A stretch of 64,000 nt of DNA from Chryseobacterium sp. CH21 (GTDB taxonomy: Bacteria; Bacteroidota; Bacteroidia; Flavobacteriales; Weeksellaceae): positions 1 to 64,000 of the forward strand of contig NZ_QICI01000013.1 of the NCBI RefSeq assembly GCF_004119445.1. Direction: 5' to 3'. Made by a program: the position numbers and the translations under genes. The number at the start of each line of letters is the position of its first letter. Position 1 is the first letter of the stretch. Below the pieces are notes generated by a model, which did not search any database, had not been told where the DNA came from, and saw nothing but the letters and a program-made list of their open reading frames with translations. Positions 17,034-28,170 of this stretch are shown one piece after another.

Positions 17034-17387
17034 ATAAGATTAAATATTATTAAAGACACAATATTTTATTCTTATTATCTGGAAACCAAAGTATTTATAT
17101 GTTTATCAATCTTTTTAACGTTTTCACCTATTGAATTAATTAGTTTTTTCTTACCTAAATTTAATAAAAAAATCAAACAATAAAGAAATATTAGTACACA
17201 AATAATAAAAAAATATGGATATTTTTCACAACAAGCTCATTTATAAAAGATTATTTTTTTATTATTTTAACATTTTAATTCACTAAACAACCTTTTAAAA
17301 CAGACATTCCAGATGATTAAATCCCTACTTAAAGATAAAACCAACCACAAATCTCCTGCTGTAGCAATATTAAACAAAAAAAAGTGG
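17034..17387. other. AT-rich spacer, no gene seen
   Basis: About 350 bases of very AT-rich DNA between the divergent side of the lipid synthase operon and the end of the small AraC gene. I see no reading frame, RNA or repeat that I can support. Confidence 0.5.
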
Positions 17388-17747
17388 TCAAATTAAGTTC
17401 TTTTTAGAATTCCTGAAATTTCCGGGAGTAAAACCGGTCATTTTTTTGAAAAATTTTGAAAAATTAGAAGGGTCATAGGTAAAAATACGGGCAATTTCGG
17501 CTACTGATTTATCGGAAACAATGAGCATTTTTTTAATCTGACCGATAATTTTTTCATCATAAAAAGAACAAGGATGCTGTCCGGTTTCTTTTTTAATAGT
17601 ATCAGAAAGATGTTTATGAGAGATCGCAAGCTTTCCGGCAATTTCATTCAATTCCATAAATTCAGGTACAGTTCCGGAAATTACATCCTGAATATGCTGG
17701 TCTAAAAAGGTAAAATACTGAATGGTGATTTCTTCGCTTCTTTTCAT
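17388..17747 (-). CDS. Small AraC-type regulator (HTH only)
   Basis: The 119-residue protein consists mainly of an AraC DNA-binding domain: a first helix-turn-helix near ELNEIAGKLAISHKHLSDTIKKETG and a second near SVAEIARIFTYDPSNFSKFFKKMTGFTPGNFR. No ligand domain is present, as in other short stand-alone AraC proteins of Flavobacteriia. It lies about 100 bases after the LuxR gene on the same strand. Targets are unknown. Confidence 0.82.
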   Translation of the reverse strand: MKRSEEITIQYFTFLDQHIQDVISGTVPEFMELNEIAGKLAISHKHLSDTIKKETGQHPCSFYDEKIIGQIKKMLIVSDKSVAEIARIFTYDPSNFSKFFKKMTGFTPGNFRNSKKNLI

Positions 17748-17843
17748 CGTGTATGGGTCTTTTTAATCTGTATTCAAGATATAAATTTAATCATAAGATA
17801 CAAAATAACACGGTGAACTTTTAGGGTATTTCACGTTGAATCT

Positions 17844-18580
17844 TTAATAAAAACTATCTTTAAAAGCCTGTATAGAATTTTTCACTTTCAGTTTTTCCAG
17901 AATATTCTGACGGTGTCTGTTTACAGTATTGATACTTATAGAAAGAAGATCAGCAATTTCTTTGCTGGCATACCCTTCTCCTACAAATTTCAAGACTTCC
18001 ATCTCTCTTGGACTCAGAATATTTTTATAATCAAGTTTATCTTTTACAAGAACCTCTCCTTTTATGGTATTGACAATCATAAAATCAGAAGCTGAAGAGG
18101 GAGAAAGAGCAATATTATAAAGACAAAGAGCCAACCTTAGCCGTCCATTGTAAGGAGAGTAAATATAAAACATGCGATGCTTCAGCCAGCAGTACTCTTC
18201 ATTTTTATCTTTCATTCTTATTTTGGACACAACACTATATGCTATGCGCTGCTCCATTTCCATAACATCCAGTAATCTGAAAAAACGGAGTTCATGGATG
18301 TATTTTTTAACCTGTCATCGGGATGAATCTTTTTTAGCATTTCTTCTTCCCAGATAGAATCAATTTCTATAGGATTTTTTTCCGTACTCAGTCCCAGTTC
18401 ACCCGCTGCTGCAGATTTATAAATATAACTTTTATTCTCCTGCATATCACTTAATACGGATATAGCGCCTTCCATCTGAGAATATACAAGTGCTCTCTGC
18501 TTATAGATCTCTACATCAAGCAGACATTTTTTGGAAGCTTTGTCCAGTAATTTACCACTGAGCTGTTCGCGGATTTCCAT
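17844..18580 (-). CDS. LuxR-type regulator with PAS-like N-terminus (apparent frameshift)
   Basis: Two overlapping frames (18580-18242 and 18263-17844) become one 245-residue protein when one A is added to the A6 run at about 18302-18307. The joint then reads HPDDRLKKYIHELRFFRLL. The N-terminal 170 residues look like a PAS-type sensor, and the C-terminus is a LuxR/GerE helix-turn-helix (LSPREMEVLKFVGEGYASKEIADLL...TVNRH). It probably senses a small signal and activates genes; targets are unknown. It is divergent from the DUF1349 gene. Confidence 0.75.
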
Positions 18581-18669
18581 AATGGTTATTTATCAGTATT
18601 GACGTGATTTGGGTTTAATTATACTTTTGCTAAAATAATAATTTACCCTTAGAACTTATTTAAAATAGA

Positions 18670-19317
18670 ATGAAGAAATTGCTTTTAGGCTTTTGTATGC
18701 TATTCCTGATTCAAAAACTTTCTGCCCAGACTCTGGAGAAGATGATATGGTTTAATGAACCGGAAAAATGGGAAATCAAAAACAACAGCCTGTCTATGTT
18801 TGTGACTCCGCAGAGTGATTACTGGAGGATTTCCCATTATGGATTTACCGTTGATGATGCTCCTTTTTACTACACTACTTACGGAGGTGAATTTGAAGCA
18901 AAAGTAAAAATCACAGGCAGCTATAAAGCAAGATTTGATCAGATGGGACTTATGCTCAGAACAGATAAAGAACATTACATCAAAGCCGGAGTGGAATTTG
19001 TGGATGGGAAGTATAATCTAAGCACTGTGGTCACTCACAATAAAAGTGACTGGAGCGTTATCACTTTAGACAAAACCCCTCGTGCTATATGGATAAAAGC
19101 TGTGAGAAGACTGGATGCTGTAGAAATATTCTACTCTTTTGATGATAAGGATTATATCATGATGAGAAATGCTCCATTACAGGACAACACTCCCATAATG
19201 GTTGGTTTAATGGCAGCCTGCCCAGACGGACAAGGTTTCAACGCTCTTTTTGAAAACTTCAAAATAAAACACCTGCCGGACGAACGCAGACTAAAGTGGC
19301 TTGAAACCCATAAATAA
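18670..19317 (+). CDS. DUF1349 (concanavalin-like) exported protein
   Basis: The 215-residue protein has a signal peptide (ending IQKLSAQ) and a DUF1349 domain, recognisable from PQSDYWRISHYG, GEFEAKVKITGSYKARFDQMGLMLR and GLMAACPDGQGFNALFENFKI. Such domains have a concanavalin-like beta-sandwich and are thought to bind sugars, but no activity is proven. The gene is monocistronic, divergent from the LuxR gene, and ends in a strong terminator. Confidence 0.85.
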   Translation: MKKLLLGFCMLFLIQKLSAQTLEKMIWFNEPEKWEIKNNSLSMFVTPQSDYWRISHYGFTVDDAPFYYTTYGGEFEAKVKITGSYKARFDQMGLMLRTDKEHYIKAGVEFVDGKYNLSTVVTHNKSDWSVITLDKTPRAIWIKAVRRLDAVEIFYSFDDKDYIMMRNAPLQDNTPIMVGLMAACPDGQGFNALFENFKIKHLPDERRLKWLETHK

Positions 19318-19356
19318 TAATTGAATTACACTTCAATATACAGTCAATTTTATTCA

Positions 19357-19386
19357 CCTCCCGTCATTTCCGGGAGGTTTTTTTTC
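19357..19386 (+). terminator. Terminator of the DUF1349 gene
   Basis: CCTCCCG and CGGGAGG (19357-19363 and 19371-19377) form a GC-rich stem followed by nine T, 40 bases after the stop. Confidence 0.9.
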
Positions 19387-20666
19387 AGAAACATAGGCAA
19401 TTGATATGGAGACTACCTGTTTTAAAAAATCTTATACAAACTAACATTAACAGCTTTAATTATCACTAAAAACAACAGATAAAATAATCCTTTTCCCAAG
19501 CCATGTCTTGCCTACCTTATAAGTCCAGATGTCATGGTTAAAAAAATTAAACCCATCTCCCATTTCTGCTATTATTTCATGGCGTTTCTCATCAATCAGC
19601 AAAATAAAAACACCATCATCAAAACACAAAATACACATCAAAAACATTCTCAACACCTTATATCATTCATTATTTCCACAAAACAATGGGTCAGGTACAA
19701 AACTTGGGGACTATGCAAAAAGTTTGATAATCTGAAGAGAAAAAATGTTCTGTCCTTTCCATCCCCTGTAGTTTTACAAAATGCAAAGGCATGATGCGAT
19801 TCCTTATTGATGAGGAGGCTAAGAAAGCGACAAAGTCGCTGATGAAACTGTATGGATATGCATGCGCTTAGAAAGAATCAACTTCGTGATTCCAACCTTT
19901 GCTTCCCTAAAATAATTCGCAAGAATAGTGAAAACTTTGCGTTATATTTAAATGGTATAGGTATCAATATTCCAACCTCCCCAACTTTTGAAACTCATCC
20001 AAAACAATATTTTTTATTATAAGAAATAAACCCCAGAAACATCAAAAGATCTCCATAAAGAGACCCTTTGCGTTGTGAGATAAAAACCGTTTGTGTTCTT
20101 AGAATCATTATGTAGAAACAAAGTTCTTTTAATTGTTCTGAGAATATTTTTGCAAAAATATGAATATTCATCAGTGATAACAATGATATTCTGTAGAATT
20201 AACCTCTGCTTTTTGTCAAACTTTTACTACAAAAAGCAATTCAATAAAACTTAAATCATTATTCAATAAATAATAAAAAAATTCCATAAGCATCAATATT
20301 TATCATTTATAAAATTCTAAAACAAATCGTAAATAAGGTATATCATTGATATTTAATGAAGATATTTTAAAATGAATCGTGAATAAATTTATCACTTATT
20401 ATTGAATTACTAAAATATACAAGTACCACACTATCCTGAAACCTCGATAAAACTTATAGAAAACAGATTACAAAATACTAATTTATCTCCATAATTTCAC
20501 TATTTTTACACAATCAAAAAATATAAAACACAATAGACCAGAAAACTTCAATGATAAAAATTTATTTTCAATCGTTCCTGACCATTAAAAAAACTTCGAC
20601 TTGTACAAATACTATTATTAACCACCTCTTGCATTAGCATCAGGTATAGATCAGTTTTGCACATCT
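19387..20666. other. 1.3 kb AT-rich spacer with a possible coding remnant
   Basis: No intact gene is recognisable. The minus-strand frame 19456-19656 (66 codons) has a protein-like composition, with a middle reading LLIDEKRHEIIAEMGDGFNF, and may be a decayed or small unknown gene. The rest is AT-rich with several A/T runs. It must contain the promoter of the sensor kinase gene, but none is clear. Confidence 0.4.
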
Positions 20667-23655
20667 ATGAGAGTTTGGGCATTTATTTTTGCTTGCATAT
20701 ACTTAAACGTTTCCGGACAGCACCACACTTCCACGTGGTACAATATAGACAATGGGCTTCCACAAAGCAGCGCAAAGGCCATTGTAAAAGACAAATATGG
20801 ATTTATCTGGATTTCTACAGAAAATGGGCTGGTACGGTATGATGGAAGTTCGTTTATTACCTTTAATAATTTCAGGGTAAACAACCTGCATTTCGGAGAG
20901 TTTACCGGCGATCCCCATCTTGACAGTATCACCGTTCTTAATAATTTCCAGGAAAATAAAATCATTATTAAAAACAGGTTTCCAAAGCTTTCCAGCCTTG
21001 TTGAAGCGGATAAAATGACCTATTCCAATGGTACGGATGTCGTATATCGTATTGCCAATAATATTATAACATCGAACTTTTATAATGATGTTCAATATTT
21101 TATCCCACTCAAAAATTCGGTCTATCGTTTTACAGAAAAGAAGGAAATTATTTATAAAGAAGGGAAAAAGGAAATAAAAGTACCCATCCCTTTCACCAAC
21201 AAAGACCTAAATTATGCTTTTGTATTGAATGATAGGCTTTTTATCAATGACCTGAAAAAAAGAAAGACTTATTCTATTTACAAGGGAAATCTTTCCATTT
21301 CTGAAAAGCCTACCCTTTTTAATCATCCTGACACTAAAATCTATTGGCAGCAAATTAACAATCAGACTTTTGTTATCAATCATGATAATATCTACCTCCT
21401 GGAAGGTAACGAAAAAGATCTTCGTCTGAAATTTCTTGTCAAATTTGAAGAAATAGGCAATCACTCTTATTGTTCTATGTTTTATGATAAAGATTTTAAT
21501 AAACTTTATCTGGGAACGCTCAATAATGGGCTGAATATACTTCAGCTTTCTAACTTTCATGTTTCAAGAAAAGAGGCCGATTTTTCCAACAACGTGTACT
21601 TCGCGTCTCTCCCATTCAGCAAAAGTACAATTATTACAGAGGACGGTACAGAATTCGGGAAAAATGGGATTGTCAATAAGCATCTGTTCGGAAGCAATGA
21701 TAATTACCTGATGATGTATGACAATTCTGGTAATATTCTGGTAAGAAACAGAAACAGTATTATCCGGTTTTATAAAAATTCGGGGTATAAAGAGAAAGAT
21801 TCTACTTTTATCAATAAAGGACTTGAAACTTTTATGAAAAGCGGGAATCTTTATGGAACTACATTTACCAATCTTTCCGGTACTCAGCTTCATCTTTACA
21901 GGAAAGATTTGTTCGCTAAACCGGATTTTAAATATAATTTTAAAAGTTATGTAAATATTTTTCATCAATACAGTGATCATGAAATCCTGACAGGTAACAG
22001 TGACGGATTATATTCGATCTCGCTGGAAAATAATACAGTAAAACCTTTAATCAAAAATATCCATGTTAAAAATATTATAAAAACCAAGGATAATCTGATT
22101 TGGATTACCACTCATAAAAATGGCTTTTATCTTTTCAGAAACCACAAACTCATCAAGATGCCCAATGACAGGAATGACCATCTGCAGGCAGCTCATTACA
22201 TCCTTGATGATCAAAATGGTTCTTATTGGATTTCTTCGAATAACGGTCTGTTTAAAGTTCCGAAAAAACAGCTGCTTCAGTATGCTGAAAACAGAAAAGC
22301 ACCTGTTTACTATTACCGTTTTACAAAAAAAGACGGTTTCCTGACCAATGAATTCAATGGAAGTTCAGAGCCTAATGCTTATGCTTTGGAGAATGGAGAT
22401 TTTGTATTTCCTTCTATGGATGGTTTTGTATTTTTCAATCCCAACAGTATTCAGACTTACTACCCCAAAAGGAATGAAATTTTTATTGAAAGGGTAAAAA
22501 TCGGAAATTCTGAACCACAATATTTCCATGAGCTGCTTGATTTAAAAAATGATTATAAAACAGCAGATGTCTTCATTGATATTCCTTACTTCTCTAATCT
22601 GGAAAACCTTTATATTGAAGCTAAAATATCCGGAAAAGAAAACTCTGAATGGGAACAGATCACTACGGGAAAAGATTTAAAATATACGATCAGCAATCTT
22701 GCTCCGGGCGAATATGCGCTTAGTGTAAGAGTACTTATTTCTCCTGATGGAAAATATGAAGAAAATACAATCCGTTTTAAGATTGAGCCTCTTTTTTATC
22801 AGACAATCCTCTTTAGAGTGTCTGCTTCTATTATTATCCTAATCATTATTATTGTAATTGTTCAGCTTACCACCAATTTTTTAAGAATAAAAAATAAAGC
22901 GTTAAAACAAATTGTCCGTAACAAAAACTCTGAATTAAAAGAAACTTCTCTCCATCTGGAAGCAGTAAAAAGCAACCTGCAAAAAGAAACAGAATATCAG
23001 AAAAAACTGGTAGAAACCATCAGTCACGACATTACAACTCCTATCAGGTTTATTGCCATGCTTTCACAAAAGCTTCATGAGTCTGATGATGTAGAGCTTC
23101 AGAAGAAATATTTTGACAGTATTTATAAATCTTCGGAACAGCTTTATCAGTTTACACTGAACTTAAAAGAATATACTGAACTTTACAAGGCTGAGAATAT
23201 TTTGAAGAAAAAGAATACCCAATCAACAGAATTCTGGAAATCAAGAACAGATTATTTTGTGAAATTGCAAAAGAAAAAGGAACAGTCATCACCAATCTGA
23301 CTGAGCATAAAGTATATTCTAAAGTAAATGAAAGTATTTTAACCGCCATTATTCACAATATCCTTGATAATGCTGTGAAAAATACTTTTGAAGGGAGTAT
23401 AATCCTAAATATTACAGAAAACCAACAAAAATCTACAATAATCATTACCGATACAGGAATCGGAATGTCAGCAGAACAGATTGATATTTATATGAATCTG
23501 TTCAGAATCCTACACTGGAAACCCCTAGTTTCAAGGGAAAAGGACTTGGCCTTCATATGGTTATCCATCTGGTAAAAAAAATCAATGCTGAAATCAGTTT
23601 CAGGCAAAACCAGCCTAAAGGAACTGTGGTAGAAATAACACTCAATAAAAACTAA
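20667..23655 (+). CDS. Two-component sensor histidine kinase with beta-propeller sensor (two frame breaks)
   Basis: The start matches an exported N-terminus (MRVWAFIFACIYLNVSGQ). It is followed by two-component-regulator propeller repeats (WYNIDNGLPQSSAKAIVKDKYGFIWISTENGL), a Y_Y_Y-like domain near residue 650, a membrane helix near 715-745, a coiled coil and the H-box ETISHDITTPIRF. The frame breaks in an A5 run at about 23209-23213 and again near 23504. Adding one base at each gives a 996-residue protein ending in a HATPase domain with NILDNAVKNT, DTGIGM and KGKGLGLHMV. Its partner regulator starts 6 bases later. Confidence 0.85.
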
Positions 23656-23660
23656 TTTGT

Positions 23661-24262
23661 ATGAATGAAAGAATTTTAATTGCCGATGATCACTATGTAG
23701 TAAGGGCAGGAACATCATTGGTTCTTGAGACTGCTTATCCTGAACTGAAAATAGATTTTGCTGAAAACTATGACCAGGTGAAAAATAAGATCGCCTTTTC
23801 ACGGTATGATCTTCTTATTTTAGATATTGATATGCCTGGGACACAGTATAAAAAATGATTCCGGAATTGAAAGATATACAGGATGATCTTAAGATCCTTA
23901 TCTTCTCAGGGTATGATAAGGATGTTGCCATTCAATACATCAGAGAAGGAGCAGAAGGCTATCTGAACAAGCAAAGCAGTGAGGAAGAAATTAAGAATGC
24001 TGTGAAAACTGTAATTGAAAAGGGATATTTCTACCCTGCAGACCTGATTGGCCTTATTATCCAAAACAAAAGAGATAATCCTGTAGAAAAGTTATCCTCC
24101 CGTGAGTATGAAATCTTCAAGCTCCTTGCCGATGGAAACGGAAACCTTGAAATTGCCAACAGACTTAATATACAAATGTCTACGGTAAGTACTTACAAGA
24201 AAAGGATTTTTCAAAAGCTTAACGTAGCCAATATTGCAGAACTGATCAAGGTATATGAATGA
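23661..24262 (+). CDS. LuxR/NarL-type response regulator (apparent frameshift)
   Basis: A receiver domain (ILIADDHYVVRAGT, LLILDIDMPG with the phospho-acceptor Asp) is joined to a LuxR helix-turn-helix (LSSREYEIFKLLADGNGNLEIANRL...TVSTYKKRIF). The frame breaks in the A6 run at about 23850-23855. One extra A restores a 200-residue protein with the joint GTQYKKMIPELKD. It follows the sensor kinase gene by 5 bases and is clearly its partner. A hairpin follows. Confidence 0.88.
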
Positions 24263-24276
24263 TGCATTAAAAAAAT

Positions 24277-24304
24277 GGGGTCGGAATAATTTAATTCCGG
24301 CCCC
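24277..24304. terminator. Hairpin after the response regulator gene
   Basis: GGGGTCGGAAT and ATTCCGGCCCC (24277-24287 and 24294-24304) form an 11-base stem with one G-U pair. The T-run lies on the minus-strand side, so as a classical terminator it would act on minus-strand transcripts; on the plus strand it may still stabilise the RNA end. Confidence 0.55.
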
Positions 24305-24392
24305 GGAAAAAACACAAATCTCATTAGGTTTTAAACAGCTAACCTATTGAGCCCGTAGATTTTTTATATTGTCATTGTATTTTTAGTGATCT

Positions 24393-24521
24393 TGAGAAAG
24401 TAACCCTTATGTCTATTTATACTGGAGCCGGGTTTTCAAACCAATCTACCTTCAACAGGGTATTAAACAGATGGAAAATATTACCCCTTCAGAATACATC
24501 AGCAGTCTGCAGCTTCACTGA
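24393..24521 (+). pseudogene. AraC-family C-terminal remnant
   Basis: The plus strand reads EKVTLMSIYTGAGFSNQ and then STFNRV, a typical second helix-turn-helix of an AraC regulator. After one more base it continues FKQMENITPSEYISSLQLH-stop. No N-terminal part or ligand domain exists upstream; the response regulator gene ends 130 bases before. It is best read as the tail of a deleted AraC gene. Confidence 0.6.
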
Positions 24522-24638
24522 TTGGTTTCACCAATAAATATCATTGAGATAATGATTTTTTAATTCGGAAAATTATCAGGAAATTTACATGACTTAATTT
24601 TTCTGTTAAACCACTGCATCTTAATTGCAAACAAAATC

Positions 24639-25841
24639 ATGAATTCATCTGAAAAAGCCATTCAGGGAAGCTTACGTTTCCGCTATATAAAACTTTGTAT
24701 TTTCTTTTCAGGACTTTCGGTTTTTGCACAGCTTTATCTTTTCCAGCCGATGCTGCCCATGGCTGCAGAACAGTTTGGGGTATCCGTAGGTGATACTTCC
24801 CTGTTGGTATCATCGTCTACAATAGGAATGGCATTAGGGTTGTTATTTTTTGCTTTTAAAGCCGATAGCTATTCGAGGAAGAATTTAATGGTTTTTTCAT
24901 TGATTTCGTCTGCGTTACTCACCATTATTTCCACCTGGATCCCAAGCTTAAGTCTTCTAATTGCCATTGGAATACTGAAAGGTTTTGTAGTTTCCGGTGT
25001 CTCAGCAGTTGCTCTTGCTTATCTTACGGAAGAAGTAAATGCTCTGGCAGTACCGGCAGCAATCAGCATGTATCTTAGCGGTAATACAATTGGTGGGATG
25101 AGCGGAAGAATCATGGCTACTCTGTTTGCAGGAGAGTTTGGATGGCGAAATGCCGTTCTTCTTATCGGAGTAGAGAGTTTTATCCTTGGTGTTATATTTT
25201 GGAAACTCTTTCCGGAATCCAGATTTTTCAATCCACAGAAAACAGATTATCATCTTAAGGTAAAACAGATGAAGTTCTTCCTTACCAATCCTTATATGCT
25301 CCGCTTATACTGTACAGCAGCCTTATTGATGGGGGTTTTTGTGAGTGTTTACAATTATCTGACGTTCAGATTAGAAGCCAAGCCTTTTTCTTTAAGTCAT
25401 TTTATCATTGCTTTTATCTTTCTGATGTATATTTTTGGGGTATTCGGAACAATGATCGTAGGCCGGCTTTCCAGAAGGTTTCCCATGAATAATATTCTTA
25501 AAGCCTCTATTCTGTGTATGATTACCGGAGCCGCTTTATTGTTATCTGAGAATATCTATATTCTTATTTTCGGGCTTGGACTTTTTACTTTGTCATTTTT
25601 TGCAGCACATACGATGGCCAGCCAGATGACTGCTTTGTATGCCAAGCGGGGAAAATCTTCAGCGACTTCTATTTATTGGCTGTTTTACTATTTTGGTTCA
25701 AGTATTCTGGGAAGTGGTACCGGATATCTGCTTCATGCCTATTCCTGGAATATTTTCATAAACGTTCTTATCATTTCTGTTATCATAGCACTTATTTTGA
25801 CCACTTTTAATGTGAATCCAAAAGCAACCATAAAAAGCTAG
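24639..25841 (+). CDS. MFS transporter
   Basis: The 400-residue protein has about twelve hydrophobic segments and the MFS pattern, with a loop 2-3 segment FKADSYSRKNLMVFSL and a central loop near residue 200. It resembles the YnfM/YgaY group of drug or metabolite exporters. The substrate is unknown. It stands alone between the AraC remnant and a hypothetical gene. The start MNSSEKAIQ fits. Confidence 0.85.
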   Translation: MNSSEKAIQGSLRFRYIKLCIFFSGLSVFAQLYLFQPMLPMAAEQFGVSVGDTSLLVSSSTIGMALGLLFFAFKADSYSRKNLMVFSLISSALLTIISTWIPSLSLLIAIGILKGFVVSGVSAVALAYLTEEVNALAVPAAISMYLSGNTIGGMSGRIMATLFAGEFGWRNAVLLIGVESFILGVIFWKLFPESRFFNPQKTDYHLKVKQMKFFLTNPYMLRLYCTAALLMGVFVSVYNYLTFRLEAKPFSLSHFIIAFIFLMYIFGVFGTMIVGRLSRRFPMNNILKASILCMITGAALLLSENIYILIFGLGLFTLSFFAAHTMASQMTALYAKRGKSSATSIYWLFYYFGSSILGSGTGYLLHAYSWNIFINVLIISVIIALILTTFNVNPKATIKS

Positions 25842-26037
25842 TACCACATACATACCACATTTATTTTTCCGGCACATTCAATAATTCGCCTATAGGTGTA
25901 GTATTTTAACATATCATTAATTTTTTATAATAAAAATTTAACCTAATCTTCACTAAAACAGGGGTTAATAAAGCAATGCCGGGCATACTATTTGCTATTT
26001 ATCCTAAACCATATCATCAACTAAAATTCAAAATATT

Positions 26038-26451
26038 ATGAACGTAGCAGATCTAAAAATCAAGAACTTAGTGGAGTACAAAAACCAGATTTTCACAATC
26101 ACTGAGATCTTTCACAATGTCGAGCAGGATTATTTTGTTAAAATTGAAAATGATATTCAAAGTATTTCCGTTCCGGCAGCATCTATCAAACCTATCAAAA
26201 TAACGGAAGAATGGCTTGAAAAGCTAGGATTTTCAAGAACATACAGTTCGGATCAGAGCATCCGGTATGAAAGGCCGGAACCCTTTATAAAATACGATAT
26301 CGACCTAAGCTCCAGAAAGATACTGGAAGGACTGAAAATATACGGGAACGCCATAAAATGCAGGTATATCCATGAGTTTCAGAATATTTTTTCAAGCTTA
26401 TTCGGAAAAGAAACTGCGCTACATTATGGTTATTTGAAAACAGAATCGTAG
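26038..26451 (+). CDS. Hypothetical protein
   Basis: The 137-residue soluble protein begins MNVADLKIKNLVEYKNQIF and has no signal peptide. The end (KCRYIHEFQNIFSSLFGKE) resembles small conserved Chryseobacterium proteins of unknown role, with a beta-rich first half. I do not recognise the family. It is monocistronic. Confidence 0.65.
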   Translation: MNVADLKIKNLVEYKNQIFTITEIFHNVEQDYFVKIENDIQSISVPAASIKPIKITEEWLEKLGFSRTYSSDQSIRYERPEPFIKYDIDLSSRKILEGLKIYGNAIKCRYIHEFQNIFSSLFGKETALHYGYLKTES

Positions 26452-26616
26452 TTAAATAGTTCTTAGTTGAGGAAGACTACAATTTAGCCCATAAATTGTG
26501 GTCTTCTTATTTTTAAATGAAGTGAGGGAAAAATCTATTTAATTTCCCGAAAAATTCACCATAGATAAATCATTAATTTCATTGATATTTGTATCAGTAA
26601 TACAAAAAACACAACA

Positions 26617-26964
26617 GTGATTATCAAGATTATCAACTCCGTTCTCATCTTATTGGCGGTCTTCATGGGTTTCAAACAAGGAATTGCCATGATCTCAGGT
26701 AAACCCGAAATGACAGAAATGTTCGAAAAATGGGGCTTTGACAAAAAAGGACTTATGATTAACGGAGCAGTTACCATTCTGGCTTCTTTAATGATTTTAT
26801 TTCCTAAAACATTTGTCTGGGGCAATTTTCTAATGGCAGCGGGTATCTTAATGATTATTTGCCTGCAGCTTTTTAATAAAGATTTGAAAGGTGCTATGAT
26901 AGAACTTCCCTTTCTTTGTCTGAATCTCCTCATTATTTATCTGCAGCACCCTCTTAAAAGCTAA
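26617..26964 (+). CDS. DoxX-like small membrane protein
   Basis: A GTG start gives a 115-residue protein with four hydrophobic segments and a short loop (SGKPEMTEMFEKWGFDKKG) between the first two, the usual topology of DoxX-like proteins. Function is unknown; DoxX relatives are tied to redox or small-molecule handling. It may be cotranscribed with the NTF2-like gene 125 bases downstream. Confidence 0.65.
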   Translation: MIIKIINSVLILLAVFMGFKQGIAMISGKPEMTEMFEKWGFDKKGLMINGAVTILASLMILFPKTFVWGNFLMAAGILMIICLQLFNKDLKGAMIELPFLCLNLLIIYLQHPLKS

Positions 26965-27088
26965 ATTAATGAGAAATTATAACTGGATAATTCCATTACT
27001 ACTATATTTCTCCTGTACAGCCTGCGGGTAAAACATTCATAATGAGAAGTAAAATCATACAACACAACCTTCAAAAAAACAACACAAA

Positions 27089-27405
27089 ATGGATAATCAA
27101 AAATAACAGACCTTGTGGTAAAACAAGCTATAGAAGCATTACAAAATGGTGATAAAGGCTGGTACAGTTTCTTCACAGAAAATCCTGCCATGACAGACGA
27201 TGGCAATTCTGTTGATTTTAAATCTTTCTTTTCCAACGCTTTGGGTAATGAAAAATTTCTAAGCATAGACCGTGTAGAAAATGATGGAAAAGACATCTAT
27301 GGTGAGTTTAAAGCCGGAAAATGGGGAACCTTTCCTGTATTTTTTAAATTTCATAAGAATACTGAAGGAAAATTTAACAGACTGGATATCGGGCAGAGCA
27401 AATAA
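27089..27405 (+). CDS. SnoaL/NTF2-like protein (apparent frameshift)
   Basis: The true start appears to be ATG at 27089 (MDNQ), and the frame breaks in an A5 run at about 27100-27104. One extra A gives MDNQKITDLVVKQAIEALQN and a 105-residue protein whose remainder (WYSFFTENPAMTDDGNSVDF...) fits a SnoaL/NTF2-like cone fold. Such proteins bind small ligands or act as isomerases; the substrate is unknown. It lies upstream of a Crp-type regulator. Confidence 0.65.
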
Positions 27406-27471
27406 GCGTCCCTATTAGTAACCTTTTCAATGAATCTTCATATTACTTTATTAAAGCATTTTTTTAATATT

Positions 27472-27495
27472 TACGTAAATTTGTACCTGTACGTA
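27472..27495. promoter_or_regulatory. Promoter box and TACGTA operator-like pair before the Crp gene
   Basis: TAAATTTG at 27476-27483 fits the -7 consensus. It is framed by two TACGTA sites (27472-27477 and 27490-27495) 18 bases apart, the first inside the perfect palindrome TTTACGTAAA. This is a plausible site for autoregulation by the Crp protein; binding is inferred. Confidence 0.45.
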
Positions 27496-27508
27496 AGCAT
27501 AAATTCTC

Positions 27509-28105
27509 ATGACAGATACAATATTTTCACAACTCATAGAACACTTTAAGGAAATAGTTTCTTTAGAAGATAAAGACATTGACTGTATCACGTCAAAATT
27601 AGAAATCATATCCCTTAAAAAGAAGGAATATCTGCTTCGTGAGGGACAGATTTCCAGACATATGCGTTTCATTGCAAAGGGAAGTTTGTGTGCTTATCAT
27701 ATTGATGAAAAAGGAAAAGAAAATACCACTCAGCTAGGTATTGAAAACTGGTGGGTAAATGACCTTTACAGCTACCTGAGTGAATTTCCTTCAAGAATGT
27801 TTATTCAGGCGAATGAAGACACAACCATCATACAAATCAGTAAGAGCAATCTGGAATTATTGTATAAAGAAGTTCCGGCTATCTCCGAATTCTGGCGTCT
27901 GAAAATGCAGTCTGCTTATGTTACTTTACAGGAAAGAACTTTTGAACATTCACGCGTGGATGCCTACACCAAATACCGCACATTTGTCACTACTTACCGC
28001 AATATAGAACAGCGTTTTCCTCAATACATGATCGCTTCCTACCTTGGAATAACCGTAGAATACCTGAGTTATCTGAGAAAAAAGCACCTGTCTGACGTTT
28101 CTTAA
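27509..28105 (+). CDS. Crp/Fnr-family transcriptional regulator
   Basis: The 198-residue protein has a cyclic-nucleotide-binding-like beta-barrel (KKEYLLREGQISRHMRFIAKGSL) and a C-terminal winged helix (MIASYLGITVEYLSYLRKKHL). It lacks FNR-type cysteines, so it is probably not an iron-sulfur oxygen sensor. It precedes an outer-membrane-type protein and a DoxX protein on the same strand, which may be its targets. Confidence 0.85.
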   Translation: MTDTIFSQLIEHFKEIVSLEDKDIDCITSKLEIISLKKKEYLLREGQISRHMRFIAKGSLCAYHIDEKGKENTTQLGIENWWVNDLYSYLSEFPSRMFIQANEDTTIIQISKSNLELLYKEVPAISEFWRLKMQSAYVTLQERTFEHSRVDAYTKYRTFVTTYRNIEQRFPQYMIASYLGITVEYLSYLRKKHLSDVS

Positions 28106-28170
28106 GATTTCTTAAGTTTATTCCCCTCCAGCCCGAATAATTTTGCTCAATGAAATTTAATGAGTGAAAT

